Source: Campylobacter sp. CCS1377 (GTDB lineage: Bacteria; Campylobacterota; Campylobacteria; Campylobacterales; Campylobacteraceae). From it: a stretch of 64,000 nt of DNA. The position numbers and the translations under genes are program-made. The stretch covers positions 434,001 to 498,000 of the forward strand of contig NZ_CP155620.1 in assembly GCF_040008265.1 (NCBI RefSeq). Direction: 5' to 3'. Below the pieces are notes generated by a model that was given only the letters and a program-made list of their open reading frames with translations, searched no databases and was not told where the DNA came from. Below, piece by piece: positions 25,993 to 36,035 of the stretch; position 1 is the stretch's first letter; each line of letters opens with the position of its first letter.

Positions 25993-27020
25993 TTAAAATC
26001 CTCTTCTTTTAAAGCCGTGCCAAATTCTATATTCTTAGTGGCACTTTTGCCTAGAATTTCTTTATAAAATTTAGGATGAAGTCCAAAAGAAGGACGCACA
26101 GATTTTACATTTTCTTCGCTAAAAATTTCGCCTTTTTTAATATCTTTGCTTGCATACAAACTTCTCGCAAAAGCACGGTTTTTAAGACTTTTGTCATCTA
26201 AACTTAAATTACCATCTCCCAAAGCACTTTCAGCTTCTCTTACTGCTTCAACCATGGCCTTAAATTCATCAAAATCAAGGCTAAATTTACTATCTTCACT
26301 TTTTATATTTTTATCAAGTATAAAATGCTTTTCTATCACTCTAGCTCCTAAAGCCACTGCCATAACAGGAGCTAAATATCCAAAACTATGATCGCTTAAA
26401 CCTACTTCAACATTAAATTTTTCTCTTAAACTCACTATACCTTTTAAATTCATATCAGAAATTTTTGCCGGATAAGCTGAAGTGCATTTTAGAAAGATTA
26501 GATTAGGATTTTTAACTTCTTTGAAAATCTCACATATTTTAAAAAGTTCTTCTTCGGTAGCAATGCCGGTTGAAATGATAGTAGGTTTATTTTCCTTAGC
26601 GATTAAACGAACGAAGTTTTCATCATTGGCTTCAAAAGAGGCAATTTTATAAGCACACATATCAAAGCGTTTTAAAAATTCCACATCTTCTTTTGCAAAT
26701 GGGCTTGAAAAACAAAGTATTCCAACATCTTGTGCGGCTTCAAAAATTTGAGAATGCCATTCATAAGGTGTTCTGGCTTTTTCATAAAGCTCATAAAATT
26801 TACGCTTATCCCAAAGTCCACCTTTGATGATAAAATCATCTTTATCGCAATTTAGTGTTAAACTATCTGGGGTGTAGGTTTGAATTTTTATCGCATCTGC
26901 ACCAGCTTTTTTAGCTGCTTTTATTGTTTCTATCGCCGTATCAAGACTTCCTGCGTGATTTGCACTAAGTTCTGCTATTATAAAAACTTTTTCATTTGTA
27001 TCAAAATTTCTTATTAACAT
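25989..27020 (-). CDS. pseI: pseudaminic acid synthase
   Basis: A 343-residue NeuB-family enzyme that condenses PEP with the 2,4-diacetamido altrose precursor. Motifs: IIAELSANHAGSLD, ADAIKIQTYTPDSLTL, YKIASFEAND, STGIAT, TSAYPAK, LSDHSFG, VIEKHF, and a C-terminal SAF domain (RPSFGLHPKFYKEILGKSA). The TPDSLTL text separates PseI from LegI. It is first in the minus-strand run and sits behind its own promoter. The remaining pse genes are not in the window. Confidence 0.93.
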   Translation of the reverse strand: MLIRNFDTNEKVFIIAELSANHAGSLDTAIETIKAAKKAGADAIKIQTYTPDSLTLNCDKDDFIIKGGLWDKRKFYELYEKARTPYEWHSQIFEAAQDVGILCFSSPFAKEDVEFLKRFDMCAYKIASFEANDENFVRLIAKENKPTIISTGIATEEELFKICEIFKEVKNPNLIFLKCTSAYPAKISDMNLKGIVSLREKFNVEVGLSDHSFGYLAPVMAVALGARVIEKHFILDKNIKSEDSKFSLDFDEFKAMVEAVREAESALGDGNLSLDDKSLKNRAFARSLYASKDIKKGEIFSEENVKSVRPSFGLHPKFYKEILGKSATKNIEFGTALKEEDFK

Positions 27021-27045
27021 TAAAATAGCCTTTGTTTTTGTTGAT

Positions 27046-27051
27046 ATTATA
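27046..27051 (-). promoter_or_regulatory. promoter of the pseI-leg-ptm-maf run
   Basis: On the minus strand CCGATATAAT stands ~26 bp before the pseI ATG. It contains TATAAT (sigma-70 type) and also CGATAT, the FliA-type -10 hexamer, so control by either factor is possible. Confidence 0.5.
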
Positions 27052-27165
27052 TCGGTTTTTTAATTTCGAAATTTAAAAATTTATAGAATTTTATTTTATT
27101 ATTTTTCAAAAATAATTTTGTTACAATTTCAGACTTTAAAGTTAATTTTTAGGAAAACAAATATT

Positions 27166-28956
27166 ATGAAAAATATTAGAAATTTCTCTATCATAGCACA
27201 TATTGATCATGGAAAATCAACTCTTGCAGATAGGATTATAAGTGAGTGCGGAGCCATTAGCGATAGGCAAATGAGTTCACAAGTTATGGATACTATGGAT
27301 ATAGAAAAGGAACGCGGTATCACCATAAAAGCACAATCTGTAAGATTAAATTATAAGTTAAATAATGAAAATTTTGTTTTAAATCTCATCGACACTCCAG
27401 GACATGTGGATTTTTCGTATGAAGTAAGCCGTTCTTTGGCAAGTTGCGAAGGGGCTTTACTTGTAGTAGATGCCTCTCAAGGAGTAGAAGCACAAACTAT
27501 AGCTAATGTTTATATAGCACTTGAAAATAATCTTGAAATCATCCCTGTAATCAATAAAATCGATTTACCAAACGCCGATGTAGAAAAAGTGAAACATGAA
27601 ATCGAGCATATTATCGGTATAGATTGTGAAAATGCCATTTGTGTGAGTGCTAAAACGGGCGTGGGCATAAAAGAACTTATAGAAACAATTATTACTAAAA
27701 TTCCTGCACCAAAAACAAATGACGAAGCACCAACTAAGGCTTTGATTTATGATTCTTGGTTTGATAATTATTTGGGTGCTTTGGCTTTGGTTAGAATTTA
27801 TGAGGGTGAAATTGCCAAAAACGATGAAGTTTTAGTGATGAGTACAGGTAAAAAACACACTGTGCAAGATCTTTTCTATCCTCATCCTTTAAACCCTATT
27901 AAAACCAATGCTCTAAAGTCTGGCGAAGTGGGTGTTGTAGTGCTTGGGCTTAAAACTGTGGGTGATGTGCAAGTGGGTGATACGATCACTTTAGTTAAAA
28001 ATAAAGCCAAAGAAGCAATAGGCGGTTTTGAAAAGGCTAAGGCTTTTGTTTTTGCAGGACTTTATCCTATAGAAACAGATAAATTTGAAGATTTAAGAGA
28101 TGCTTTGGATAAATTGAAACTCAATGATAGTTCTATCACTTACGAACCTGAAACTTCTTTGGCCTTAGGCTTTGGCTTTAGAGTTGGCTTTTTAGGGCTT
28201 TTACATATGGAAGTGATTAAAGAACGGCTTGAGAGAGAATTTAATCTTGACTTAATTGCTACCGCACCAACCGTAACTTATGAAATTTATCAAACCGATG
28301 GTGAGCTTATAAAAATTCAAAATCCTAGCGAACTTCCACCGGTAAATAAAATCGATCATATCAAAGAACCTTATGTAAAAGCCACTATCATCACACCAAG
28401 TGAGTTTTTAGGGAATTTAATCACTCTTTTAAATCGCAAAAGAGGTATGCAAGTAAAGATGGACTATATCACACCTGAACGCGTTTTGCTAGAATACGAT
28501 GTGCCTTTAAATGAAATCGTGATGGATTTTTATGATAAGCTAAAGTCTTTGACTAAGGGTTATGCAAGTTTTGATTATGAACCTATTGAGTTTCGCGTAG
28601 GCGATCTTGTAAAGCTTGATATCAAGGTTGCAGGTGAGAATGTCGATGCGCTAAGCATTATCGTGCCAAGTGAAAAAGCCCTTAGCAAAGGAAGAGAATT
28701 GGTAAGTGCGATGAAAGAAATCGTGCCAAGACAACTTTTTGAAGTAGCGATTCAAGCAAGTATAGGTAATAAAATCATTGCAAGAGAAACGGTTAAATCT
28801 ATGGGTAAAAATGTAACCGCTAAATGTTATGGCGGAGATATTACTAGGAAAAGAAAATTACTAGAAAAGCAAAAAGAAGGTAAAAAAAGAATGAAAGCCA
28901 TAGGCAAGGTAAATTTACCACAAGAAGCCTTTTTAAGCGTGCTTAAAATTGATTGA
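27166..28956 (+). CDS. lepA: elongation factor 4 (back-translocating GTPase)
   Basis: A 596-residue EF4. The GTPase motifs are AHIDHGKST (G1), ERGITIKAQ (G2), DTPGHVDF (G3) and NKIDLP (G4). The LepA-specific C-terminal domain includes [26 protein letters not shown] start at [10 protein letters not shown], which follows a TTAGGAAAA site. Upstream TTG codons would add residues not seen in the family. A TTACAAT-type -10 lies near 27120. Transcribed divergently from pseI. Confidence 0.95.
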   Translation: MKNIRNFSIIAHIDHGKSTLADRIISECGAISDRQMSSQVMDTMDIEKERGITIKAQSVRLNYKLNNENFVLNLIDTPGHVDFSYEVSRSLASCEGALLVVDASQGVEAQTIANVYIALENNLEIIPVINKIDLPNADVEKVKHEIEHIIGIDCENAICVSAKTGVGIKELIETIITKIPAPKTNDEAPTKALIYDSWFDNYLGALALVRIYEGEIAKNDEVLVMSTGKKHTVQDLFYPHPLNPIKTNALKSGEVGVVVLGLKTVGDVQVGDTITLVKNKAKEAIGGFEKAKAFVFAGLYPIETDKFEDLRDALDKLKLNDSSITYEPETSLALGFGFRVGFLGLLHMEVIKERLEREFNLDLIATAPTVTYEIYQTDGELIKIQNPSELPPVNKIDHIKEPYVKATIITPSEFLGNLITLLNRKRGMQVKMDYITPERVLLEYDVPLNEIVMDFYDKLKSLTKGYASFDYEPIEFRVGDLVKLDIKVAGENVDALSIIVPSEKALSKGRELVSAMKEIVPRQLFEVAIQASIGNKIIARETVKSMGKNVTAKCYGGDITRKRKLLEKQKEGKKRMKAIGKVNLPQEAFLSVLKID

Positions 28957-29531
28957 TTTTACTAAAATGCGAATTTCATAAGGTAAGATTAATGCCAAAT
29001 TAATTTTTGGCAAAATCTTTGCGTTTAATCCAAGCCGCACACAGCAACCGAAAAAATTGCATCATCTTAAGTCTTTAGTATGGTAAAGTAGTGGTCATCT
29101 TGAGCGTCAGTGAAGGATTTCTATGCTTGAGCGTGGTTTTTAGAGTAGAGATTCTTTGTTTCGTTACACTTCACTTAGAATGACAAAGTAAGTTGTTTTA
29201 AATAGAGATGTTTCGCTACGCTCAACACATGACAAAATAACTTAAAATGACAAAATGAGTAACTTAAAATGGTGGATTTAGGCAAGGTCTTCGAATGGCT
29301 CACAATGATGAGAGAATAACAAAGAATGCTTACAACGACAAAGCACTATATGTAGCTTAAGTTAAATTTGAAATTCTTGTATTTTAACAAGAATTTCATT
29401 GTAAAGAATTCTCAAAATATTTTAAATATTTTCATTTTCAAAAAAGCAAAGTGGTTGTTTTTATTACCTTGCTTTAAAATTGCTTGAATTCTTTAAATCA
29501 TTTTCTAAATTCAAGCAAATTTTAAAAAATC
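28957..29531. other. 575-bp non-coding stretch with decayed short repeats
   Basis: No gene seen on either strand. The stretch contains many degenerate copies of a TTAGAATGACAAAG-like string next to TTCGCTACGCTC-like text (29140-29340), the appearance of a worn-out dispersed repeat. A small hairpin, TGCCAAA...TTTGGCA (28993-29012), lies just after lepA but lacks a T-run. Confidence 0.5.
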
Positions 29532-31660
29532 TTAGAATTTATATTTAAACCCAACTTGACCACCTACATAGGTTTAGTTTTTACTATCTACTTTACCTGC
29601 TAAGATTTGCTTAGCACCAATACCTGCATTAAGACTGAATTTCTCGCTGACATCTACATTACCTCCTATAACAACTTGGGCATAGGTTTTTTTCTTTTCA
29701 TCGCTTTTCACACTTGGAAGCTCAACGCCGCCTAAAGTTGCCACAAAATCATCTCCGTTATTTAATACATACTGTTTGATTTTTGGAGTGATGAAAAGAT
29801 AAGATTCTTCACTCATATATTTTCTAAATTCAGCACCAAGTTCTAAACTTAAAGAATTATTACCAGCACTTTTAACATCTTTTCCTGCTATGCCACTTTC
29901 TGTATAACTTGGAGTGTGTGCGTAGTAGTAATTTGCTCCCGCAAAAGGTTTGATAAATAAAGTATTATCACTAAAATCAAACACATAACCCACATTAGCA
30001 CTTAAGCCAAAGAATTTTCTAGTAAAATCTGCACTGTTTATGGTATTAAATCCTGAGTTGAAAATATCTTGATCGCTTGGTGAAAGTTGCCCAAAAGCTT
30101 TTACATTGACTTCCACTTTAGGTGCTACGCGTATGTTTGAATAAACACCAAATTGAAAGTTATCAGATTTTTGATTTAAAAGATTGTCTTTAATTTCTGC
30201 ATCAACATAAGTAAAATATGCTCCTAAGATCACATCATCATTTATCCTTCTATCCATACCTATGGTAGCACCATATAATGCTCCACTTTCGCCATCTATA
30301 ATATTTGCACCACCAATTACATTTCCCCAAATGCTGTTTTTATAATCATCTATCATTTGTCCATAAATATCATTGGCTGCAAATCTTAAATTTGAAAGCT
30401 TGCTTGCATAGTTTCCATAAGGATTATTAAGCATAGCTACACGAGAGCTAATCGATACATCATTAGATACATTGATGCTTGAATTTACACCTGAACTTGC
30501 TGAGTTTAAATTTGAGATTGATTTGGCTGAACTTTTGATATCGTTGGCGACTTTTTCGCCTACTTGTTCAAGTTTTATTGCCATAGAAGATTTTGCATCT
30601 TTTAAATTTTCAAGTCCATCTAAGATCTTAGAAATAAAGTCTTTGTTGGAAGTTGAGATGCTTTCATCAGCTTGAACAAATATATCATTGCTTACTCTAT
30701 CAAGTCCACTGTTGGTTATTTGACTGATTTGTTCTGTTTGATCATTATATTTGGCTAGGGTTTTTTGTATATCGTTTTTTCAGCTTCGTTAATTGATGTC
30801 CAGTTTAGAAGGTCTTCAAGTATTTCTTTCATGTTTGTTAAACTTGTAATCTTATCTTCTAAAATTTGTTTGTTGTTTTTTGAATCAAGATAAAATTCAA
30901 AATTAGGCGATAAAATGAGTTGATTATTTGTTAGTTTAAGTGAATAATGTGTAGGGATTCTAGCAGAGAATGACGACTCTAGTCTTTCTATAGAATAAAA
31001 TTCTTTATAATAACCATAGTTTGTTAATGAAACTCGACTAAGATCGACATTTAAACCCTTAGTTGCATTAATAAGTATCAAATCTTCTTTTAAGAGTTCT
31101 TCGTTTTCGTATTCAATCTCTAAATTAGAGTTAAAATTCGCTTCGCCATTGACTATAATAGAACCTTTAGTATCATAAAGGCTAATTTGAAGATCTTCTG
31201 AGTTTAAATTTCCATTGATAGTAAGTGAAGGATTGCTACCTTCTAAGTTTTCATATAAGTCTATAATATTACCTTGTTTCATTGAAGTGAAATCGCCTTC
31301 TCCTTTAAAATTGACATTACCATTGATAGAATTTGCTTGAGAGTATTGAAGAAGTATGTTTTCTAGAGTAATTTCTCTAGCACTAAAAGAAGAATCATAC
31401 ATTGATGTTATCATGACAGGTGCTTTGATATCTAACTTGTTAGAACCCATATCGATATATAAATTATCTTGTTCTTCGCGTAAATTAATATTTAAATTTT
31501 CTTTTCTATACTCTTCTTTTAAAACAAAATATTTATCTTTGCTATCAAAATAAGTTTCAATATTACTACTATCAAGATCAATACTTTGTGCTAAAGCATT
31601 TACGCAAAACAAACTAATCCCCGCTAAAACTTTACTTGCTGAAAGTGAAATTTTTACCAT
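29532..31660 (-). pseudogene. autotransporter (type V) adhesin-like gene, broken twice
   Basis: The 5' part encodes a signal peptide (SASKVLAGISLFCVNALAQ) and a passenger domain. The 3' part encodes a beta-barrel of autotransporter type (YGNYASKLSNLRFAANDIYGQM...). They are joined only if the A6 run at 30775-30780 (minus strand) had seven A, reading AEKNDIQKTLAKYNDQ. A second lesion is a TAA at 29574-29576; beyond it the frame continues TYVGGQVGFKYKF and ends in Phe, as outer-membrane barrels do. The repaired protein would be ~709 residues. It resembles CapA-type Campylobacter autotransporters. The promoter still carries a poly-G tract. Confidence 0.8.
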
Positions 31661-31691
31661 GTTTATCCTTTAAATTGAATGTTGAAAATTC

Positions 31692-31706
31692 ATTATACCC
31701 CCCCCC
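31692..31706 (-). promoter_or_regulatory. poly-G9 tract abutting a TATAAT box
   Basis: On the minus strand nine G (31698-31706) run straight into TATAAT (31692-31697), followed by ~30 bp to the autotransporter ATG with an AAAGGA ribosome binding site. Slippage would change the distance between the -10 box and upstream promoter contacts, a transcriptional rather than translational switch. Confidence 0.7.
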
Positions 31707-31812
31707 GTGAAATTAGGCTTAAATTTTGTATAGTTGATTAAAAAAAGCAAATGACATATTGATAATTTACGAATGGTAATTTGAAAGATTAAATTTTTAA
31801 ATAAGTTTGAAG

Positions 31813-31840
31813 ATTTCTTGTGCTAAAAAGCACAAGAAAT
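31813..31840 (-). terminator. 12-bp perfect hairpin directly after the DASS transporter stop
   Basis: ATTTCTTGTGCT and its complement with a four-base loop, adjoining the stop codon at 31841. The following bases are not a clean T-run, so it may be an RNA-stabilising hairpin or a weak terminator. Confidence 0.6.
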
Positions 31841-33202
31841 TTATAACCAAAAATAATAAGCTGCGATTGCGATGATAAAAGAGCAGGCAATATTTAGATA
31901 AATTCCTACTTTAACCATTTCACTTTGCTTGATGTGACCTGTACCAAAAACTATGGCATTTGGCGGGGTGGCAACTGGCAGCATGAAAGCACATGAAGCA
32001 CCGATAGCAATGATTAATGCAAGTCCAAGCTCAGGAACGCCAAAAGCAGGAGCTATGGAGATAAATAGCGGAACCAAAAGTGCAGCTGAAGCAGTATTTG
32101 AGGTAAATTCTGTCAAGAAAACTATAAAGAAAGAAATAACAAGGGCAATCAAAAAGACATTTTGATCTTTAATTAAATTTGCAATGCCATCTGCTAAGAG
32201 TTTGCTTGCTCCAGAGTCTTTTAAAATAACGCTTAAAGTAATACCGCCACCAAAAAGCATTAAAACACCCCAATCGGTATTTTCTTGTACTTTTGTCCAT
32301 TTAATAACACCAAAAGAACACACTAAAATCGCAGCACCAATTGCGATAATGCTATCAAAACTGTCAATTTTTTTAAGATTTAAAAGTGAGCTTAAAAAAG
32401 GCTCGATCTTAGCGCTAAAAATCCATAAAATGGCAACGAAAGCAAAAATGGCTAAAGTAATGTATTTTTTCAGATCCATAGGAATATCTTCAATTTGCAT
32501 AGTAACTTCTTGTTTAAGCTTCGGTTTGCAAACAGCATAGAGAGTAACTATCATCAAAGGCATAAAGATGATAACCATTGGAATGCCGTATTTTAGCCAT
32601 TCAGAAAAAGTAATATTTAAATTTGTAGCAACAATAGCATTTGGCGGAGTGCCTACTAAGGTTCCGATGCCTCCTATACTTGCACTAAAAGCAACGCCAA
32701 GTAAAACAAAAACATAAGTACTGCGATTTTCTTTTGGATCGACATTAGAAAGCATTCCAAGTGCCAATGGAAGCATCATCGCAGCGGTTGCGGTATTGCT
32801 CATCCACATTGATAAAAATGCGGTTACAGAGAAAATATAAAGTATAGAAAGGGCGAAATTTCCACGCGCTAAAGCTAAAACTTTTCTAGCGATGATTTTA
32901 TCTAATTCTTGATAATGCATAGCTGCAGCTAAAGCAAAGCCACCAAAAAATAAGAAAATATTTGAATCTGCAAAGCTATTTAAAGCCTTAGAAGTGCTCA
33001 TAAGCCCCATACAAGCTGCCAAAATAGGGATTAATAAAGCCGTAATTGTAACATGCAAAGCTTCGCTTAACCATAAAATAGCCACAAAAATCAAAATTGC
33101 CAAAGCTTGATTGATTTTTGTTTCAAAAGGTAAAAAAAGAAGCAGAGCAATGAATATAGCAATATCTACTATCACAATACTTGCCTTAACAAAAGGTGAC
33201 AT
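31841..33202 (-). CDS. DASS (SLC13) family sodium-coupled anion transporter
   Basis: A ~453-residue inner-membrane carrier with about 11-12 hydrophobic segments. The two pseudo-symmetric SNT-type motifs are MSNTATAAMMLPLAL and TSNTASAALLVPL, and VGTPPNAIVATNL and VATPPNAIVFGTG are also paired. Members move dicarboxylates, citrate or sulfate with sodium; the substrate cannot be set from sequence. I start at MSPFVKAS (33202) because AAGGAG lies ten bases before it. Single gene with its own hairpin at the end. Confidence 0.85.
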   Translation of the reverse strand: MSPFVKASIVIVDIAIFIALLLFLPFETKINQALAILIFVAILWLSEALHVTITALLIPILAACMGLMSTSKALNSFADSNIFLFFGGFALAAAMHYQELDKIIARKVLALARGNFALSILYIFSVTAFLSMWMSNTATAAMMLPLALGMLSNVDPKENRSTYVFVLLGVAFSASIGGIGTLVGTPPNAIVATNLNITFSEWLKYGIPMVIIFMPLMIVTLYAVCKPKLKQEVTMQIEDIPMDLKKYITLAIFAFVAILWIFSAKIEPFLSSLLNLKKIDSFDSIIAIGAAILVCSFGVIKWTKVQENTDWGVLMLFGGGITLSVILKDSGASKLLADGIANLIKDQNVFLIALVISFFIVFLTEFTSNTASAALLVPLFISIAPAFGVPELGLALIIAIGASCAFMLPVATPPNAIVFGTGHIKQSEMVKVGIYLNIACSFIIAIAAYYFWL

Positions 33203-33321
33203 AGGTAAAACTCCTTGTAAAATTTTGATTAATAAAAGTAACAATTATATCTAAAATCTCAATTTTGTGCCAAAAATTTAGAAGATATTTTTGTGCTTTT
33301 TATTTTTATAGTGTAACTTTT

Positions 33322-35049
33322 TTATGCATTAAAGCCTACGGTTTTGACGGTATCAAAACTTGAGTTTAACTCTTTTTGTATGAATTCTAAAAAATCAGTC
33401 ATTTTGAAAATTCCATCTTTAGATATGGCTACTTTTAAGGCTGTATTTTTAACCACCATAATAATTTGCGCCCCGCTTAACTCATAATTTGCTAAGATAT
33501 TTTTATCAAATTTTTTATCAAATTCTGCGTTTTTCGGTAAAGCTTTTTCCCATATTAATAATCTCTCTTTAAAATTAGGCTTTTTAAATTCTATTTTATA
33601 GTCAAAACGCCTTGAAAAAGCACTATCTAAGCTTTCTAAAAAATTAGTAGTGGCGATGATTACTCCACTGAATTTTTCAATTTGTTCTAAAAAAATATTT
33701 TGCATTTGATTGTGCATTTTATCAGCACCCGAGCTACTTTCAACACGCGTGCTTAAAAATTGATCTGCTTCATTTAAAAGCAAAATAGGACTTTGTTTGC
33801 AATTTTGTGCAATTTCCTTATAAGTGTCGAAAATTTTTCGCACATTTTGCTCGCTCTCGCCTACATATTTGCTTAAAATTTTGGAACAATCAAAGCTTAA
33901 AACAGCTTTTTTCATTGATTTTGCCATGCTGAGTGCAGACATTGTTTTTCCAGTCCCTGCAGGGCCATAAAAAATGATTTTTGCTTCAATATTTTTATTT
34001 GTTTTAATACCCCACTTACTTAAGCGTTCTAAGACTTGTTTGTTTTGTTGTTTTAAAATATTTTGCAAAAGTTCTTTTGTTTTTTGTGGCATTATTACAT
34101 CGTTAATATCCGTGTTTGGCTCTATAAGTTCAAATATATCTTGTTCTTTTAAAGCATTTTTAAGCTGAATTTTTTTGTTTTCTTTTGGTTCTTTAAAATT
34201 AACAATTCTTTGTAAAACTTCATCACTTAGAAAAAAACTTTTAGTAATTTCTCCGAAAGGATTTAAATATTCATCATAATCAACCAAATTTCTTTCAATA
34301 AGTTTCGAGTTTTCATCCAATAAATTTTTATTTTTCAATCTTTCAAATTCGCCTTCACTCACCAAAAGCAACAAAGAATTCATCTCTCTTGCGTTTGAAT
34401 TTTCACCACTGATGGTGTATTCTTCTTTTAAAAGTGCTAAAAAGATAATTTGTTCTTTAAGATTTAAATTGTTTTCTTTGAAAATTTCTGTTAAAACATT
34501 GGAAAATTTGCTTGATTTTAATCTTTCTTTAATGTGTTGTTCGTAGTTTTTGATTTGATTTTTTAATTCTTTATTGGTTTTGCTTGAATTTAGAAAACTT
34601 AATTTTTGATATAATTCAATGCGGTTAAATTCATCTTTTAAATAATCTAAATAATCTTCATAAGCTCCGGTTTTGGACATATTAAACAAAGGTTTGTTTT
34701 CTAGAAATTGTAAAAAATGCTCGCTTAAGCCAATATCGTTTTGCAATAAATTTAAAATAGAGCTCTGCATTTTTCCAAATTCATTATTTTTAAAAATATT
34801 TGTATTTTGTGTAACATAGCCAAGATCTATTAAGTGTTTTAAGTCCTTTAGATGATCTAAATATTTGTATTGTGCTTGCCCAAAAATTCCTACCAGCAAG
34901 CTAAAGGTATTAACATTATAATTTGCCCCAACATGATTTTTGCAAAGCTCTTGCAAGATTAAAGCCTCGTTTTCATTACATTCTAACTCTTTAAAAATTT
35001 GGCTTGTTTTGATATTTTTGCTGTCTAAAAATTCTTTTAATTTTTCCAT
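33322..35049 (-). CDS. AAA+ family ATPase
   Basis: A 575-residue protein with a helical N-terminal half of unknown fold and a C-terminal AAA+ module. Walker A is GPAGTGKT (residues 362-369), Walker B is ILLLNEADQFL, sensor 1 is ATTNF, and SRRFDYKIEF supplies the arginine finger. The C-terminal SGAQI motif is typical of FtsH/CDC48-like classical AAA modules. It appears to match Cj0377 of C. jejuni, whose function is not known. It lies 8 bp after the lipoprotein gene in an operon running down from 38.8 kb. Confidence 0.85.
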   Translation of the reverse strand: MEKLKEFLDSKNIKTSQIFKELECNENEALILQELCKNHVGANYNVNTFSLLVGIFGQAQYKYLDHLKDLKHLIDLGYVTQNTNIFKNNEFGKMQSSILNLLQNDIGLSEHFLQFLENKPLFNMSKTGAYEDYLDYLKDEFNRIELYQKLSFLNSSKTNKELKNQIKNYEQHIKERLKSSKFSNVLTEIFKENNLNLKEQIIFLALLKEEYTISGENSNAREMNSLLLLVSEGEFERLKNKNLLDENSKLIERNLVDYDEYLNPFGEITKSFFLSDEVLQRIVNFKEPKENKKIQLKNALKEQDIFELIEPNTDINDVIMPQKTKELLQNILKQQNKQVLERLSKWGIKTNKNIEAKIIFYGPAGTGKTMSALSMAKSMKKAVLSFDCSKILSKYVGESEQNVRKIFDTYKEIAQNCKQSPILLLNEADQFLSTRVESSSGADKMHNQMQNIFLEQIEKFSGVIIATTNFLESLDSAFSRRFDYKIEFKKPNFKERLLIWEKALPKNAEFDKKFDKNILANYELSGAQIIMVVKNTALKVAISKDGIFKMTDFLEFIQKELNSSFDTVKTVGFNA

Positions 35050-35057
35050 TATATTTC

Positions 35058-35531
35058 CTAATTAATTCTTTTTAGAATGATTTTAATTTTATTTTTTTTC
35101 TCATAAAAAGATATTTTAAGATCGCATATTTCATATTCAATCTCATAATTTTGAGAATTAATCTTTTGTTTAAAACCGCAATGTGTTTTTTCTAAATTTT
35201 TTCCATTAAAAAGAGGTTTGGCTAATAAAATATCGCTTAAAAAATCTTCATAATAATAATTTTTAAAATATTTTGCATTAAATGCAAGCTTAGGATAGCA
35301 AGCTTGATTTGCACAAATTTTTTTATCAATTTTGAGTTTAAGGATTAAATGGGCGAGCTTGTAAAGCTCAAGTTTAATTTCTTGCTTGTTTTGTTTTAAA
35401 AACCCTGCATCTGCAATTTTAATTTCAGGACTTAAAAGAGCAAAATGCGCAGTCTGGGTTTTTGTTTGCGTAGGTTTTATAGCACAAGCGCTTAAAAAAA
35501 ATATTAAAAATAAAGCAAAATATTTTCGCAA
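35058..35531 (-). CDS. small putative lipoprotein
   Basis: A 157-residue protein with a lipoprotein signal peptide (MRKYFALFLIFFLSACAIK; lipobox LSAC, Cys16). After processing it is a basic protein with two CANQAC-like cysteines. It probably matches Cj0375. Function unknown; it may be an outer-membrane-associated ABC-type auxiliary lipoprotein, but I see no decisive motif. Confidence 0.75.
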   Translation of the reverse strand: MRKYFALFLIFFLSACAIKPTQTKTQTAHFALLSPEIKIADAGFLKQNKQEIKLELYKLAHLILKLKIDKKICANQACYPKLAFNAKYFKNYYYEDFLSDILLAKPLFNGKNLEKTHCGFKQKINSQNYEIEYEICDLKISFYEKKNKIKIILKRIN

Positions 35532-35543
35532 TTTCGTAACAAC

Positions 35544-36035
35544 TTATTTTAAATTTTTAAAACTAATATTTAGTTCTAAATTTAACTCTTTGACAAGCTT
35601 CATCACGCTTTGAAGATCATCAATTTGCTTTGCAACCACGCGAATTTCTTCTCCACGAATACTTGAAGTTACTTTTAGCTTGCTGTCTTTGATGGCTTTA
35701 TTGATTTTTTTAGCATTTTCGCTATCAATTGTATCGTTGATTTTTAAATTTAAACGAAACATTGCGCCACTTTCGCGAGAAAGCTCTTTAATGCCTGCAG
35801 GATTTATGCCTCTTTTGATGAGTTTTGAAATGATAATATCTTTTAAAACATCAAGTTTTCCTTCGCTTGAAGAACATAGCTTAAATACACTTTCCTTTTC
35901 ATTTAAATCAATTTCATTTTTAATACCTTTAAGATCGTAGCGACCATCAAGCTCTTTTTTAGCTTGTTCTAAGGCATTTTTTAATTCTTGTTTATTAATT
36001 TCTCCGCTTATATCAAAACTATGTTCATTTGCCAT
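35544..36035 (-). CDS. yajQ: YajQ family nucleotide-binding protein
   Basis: A 163-residue UPF0234/YajQ protein made of two ferredoxin-like halves. [21 protein letters not shown] at the start, RYDLKG, and the C-terminal [21 protein letters not shown] are family hallmarks. Homologues bind RNA or cyclic-di-GMP. It overlaps the start region of the hydroxyacid dehydrogenase gene by 11 bp. Confidence 0.92.
   Translation of the reverse strand: MANEHSFDISGEINKQELKNALEQAKKELDGRYDLKGIKNEIDLNEKESVFKLCSSSEGKLDVLKDIIISKLIKRGINPAGIKELSRESGAMFRLNLKINDTIDSENAKKINKAIKDSKLKVTSSIRGEEIRVVAKQIDDLQSVMKLVKELNLELNISFKNLK

Noticed and set aside
31953-32540. Two plus-strand frames opposite the DASS transporter
   Set aside because: They are mirror frames of transmembrane coding sequence; no start signals.
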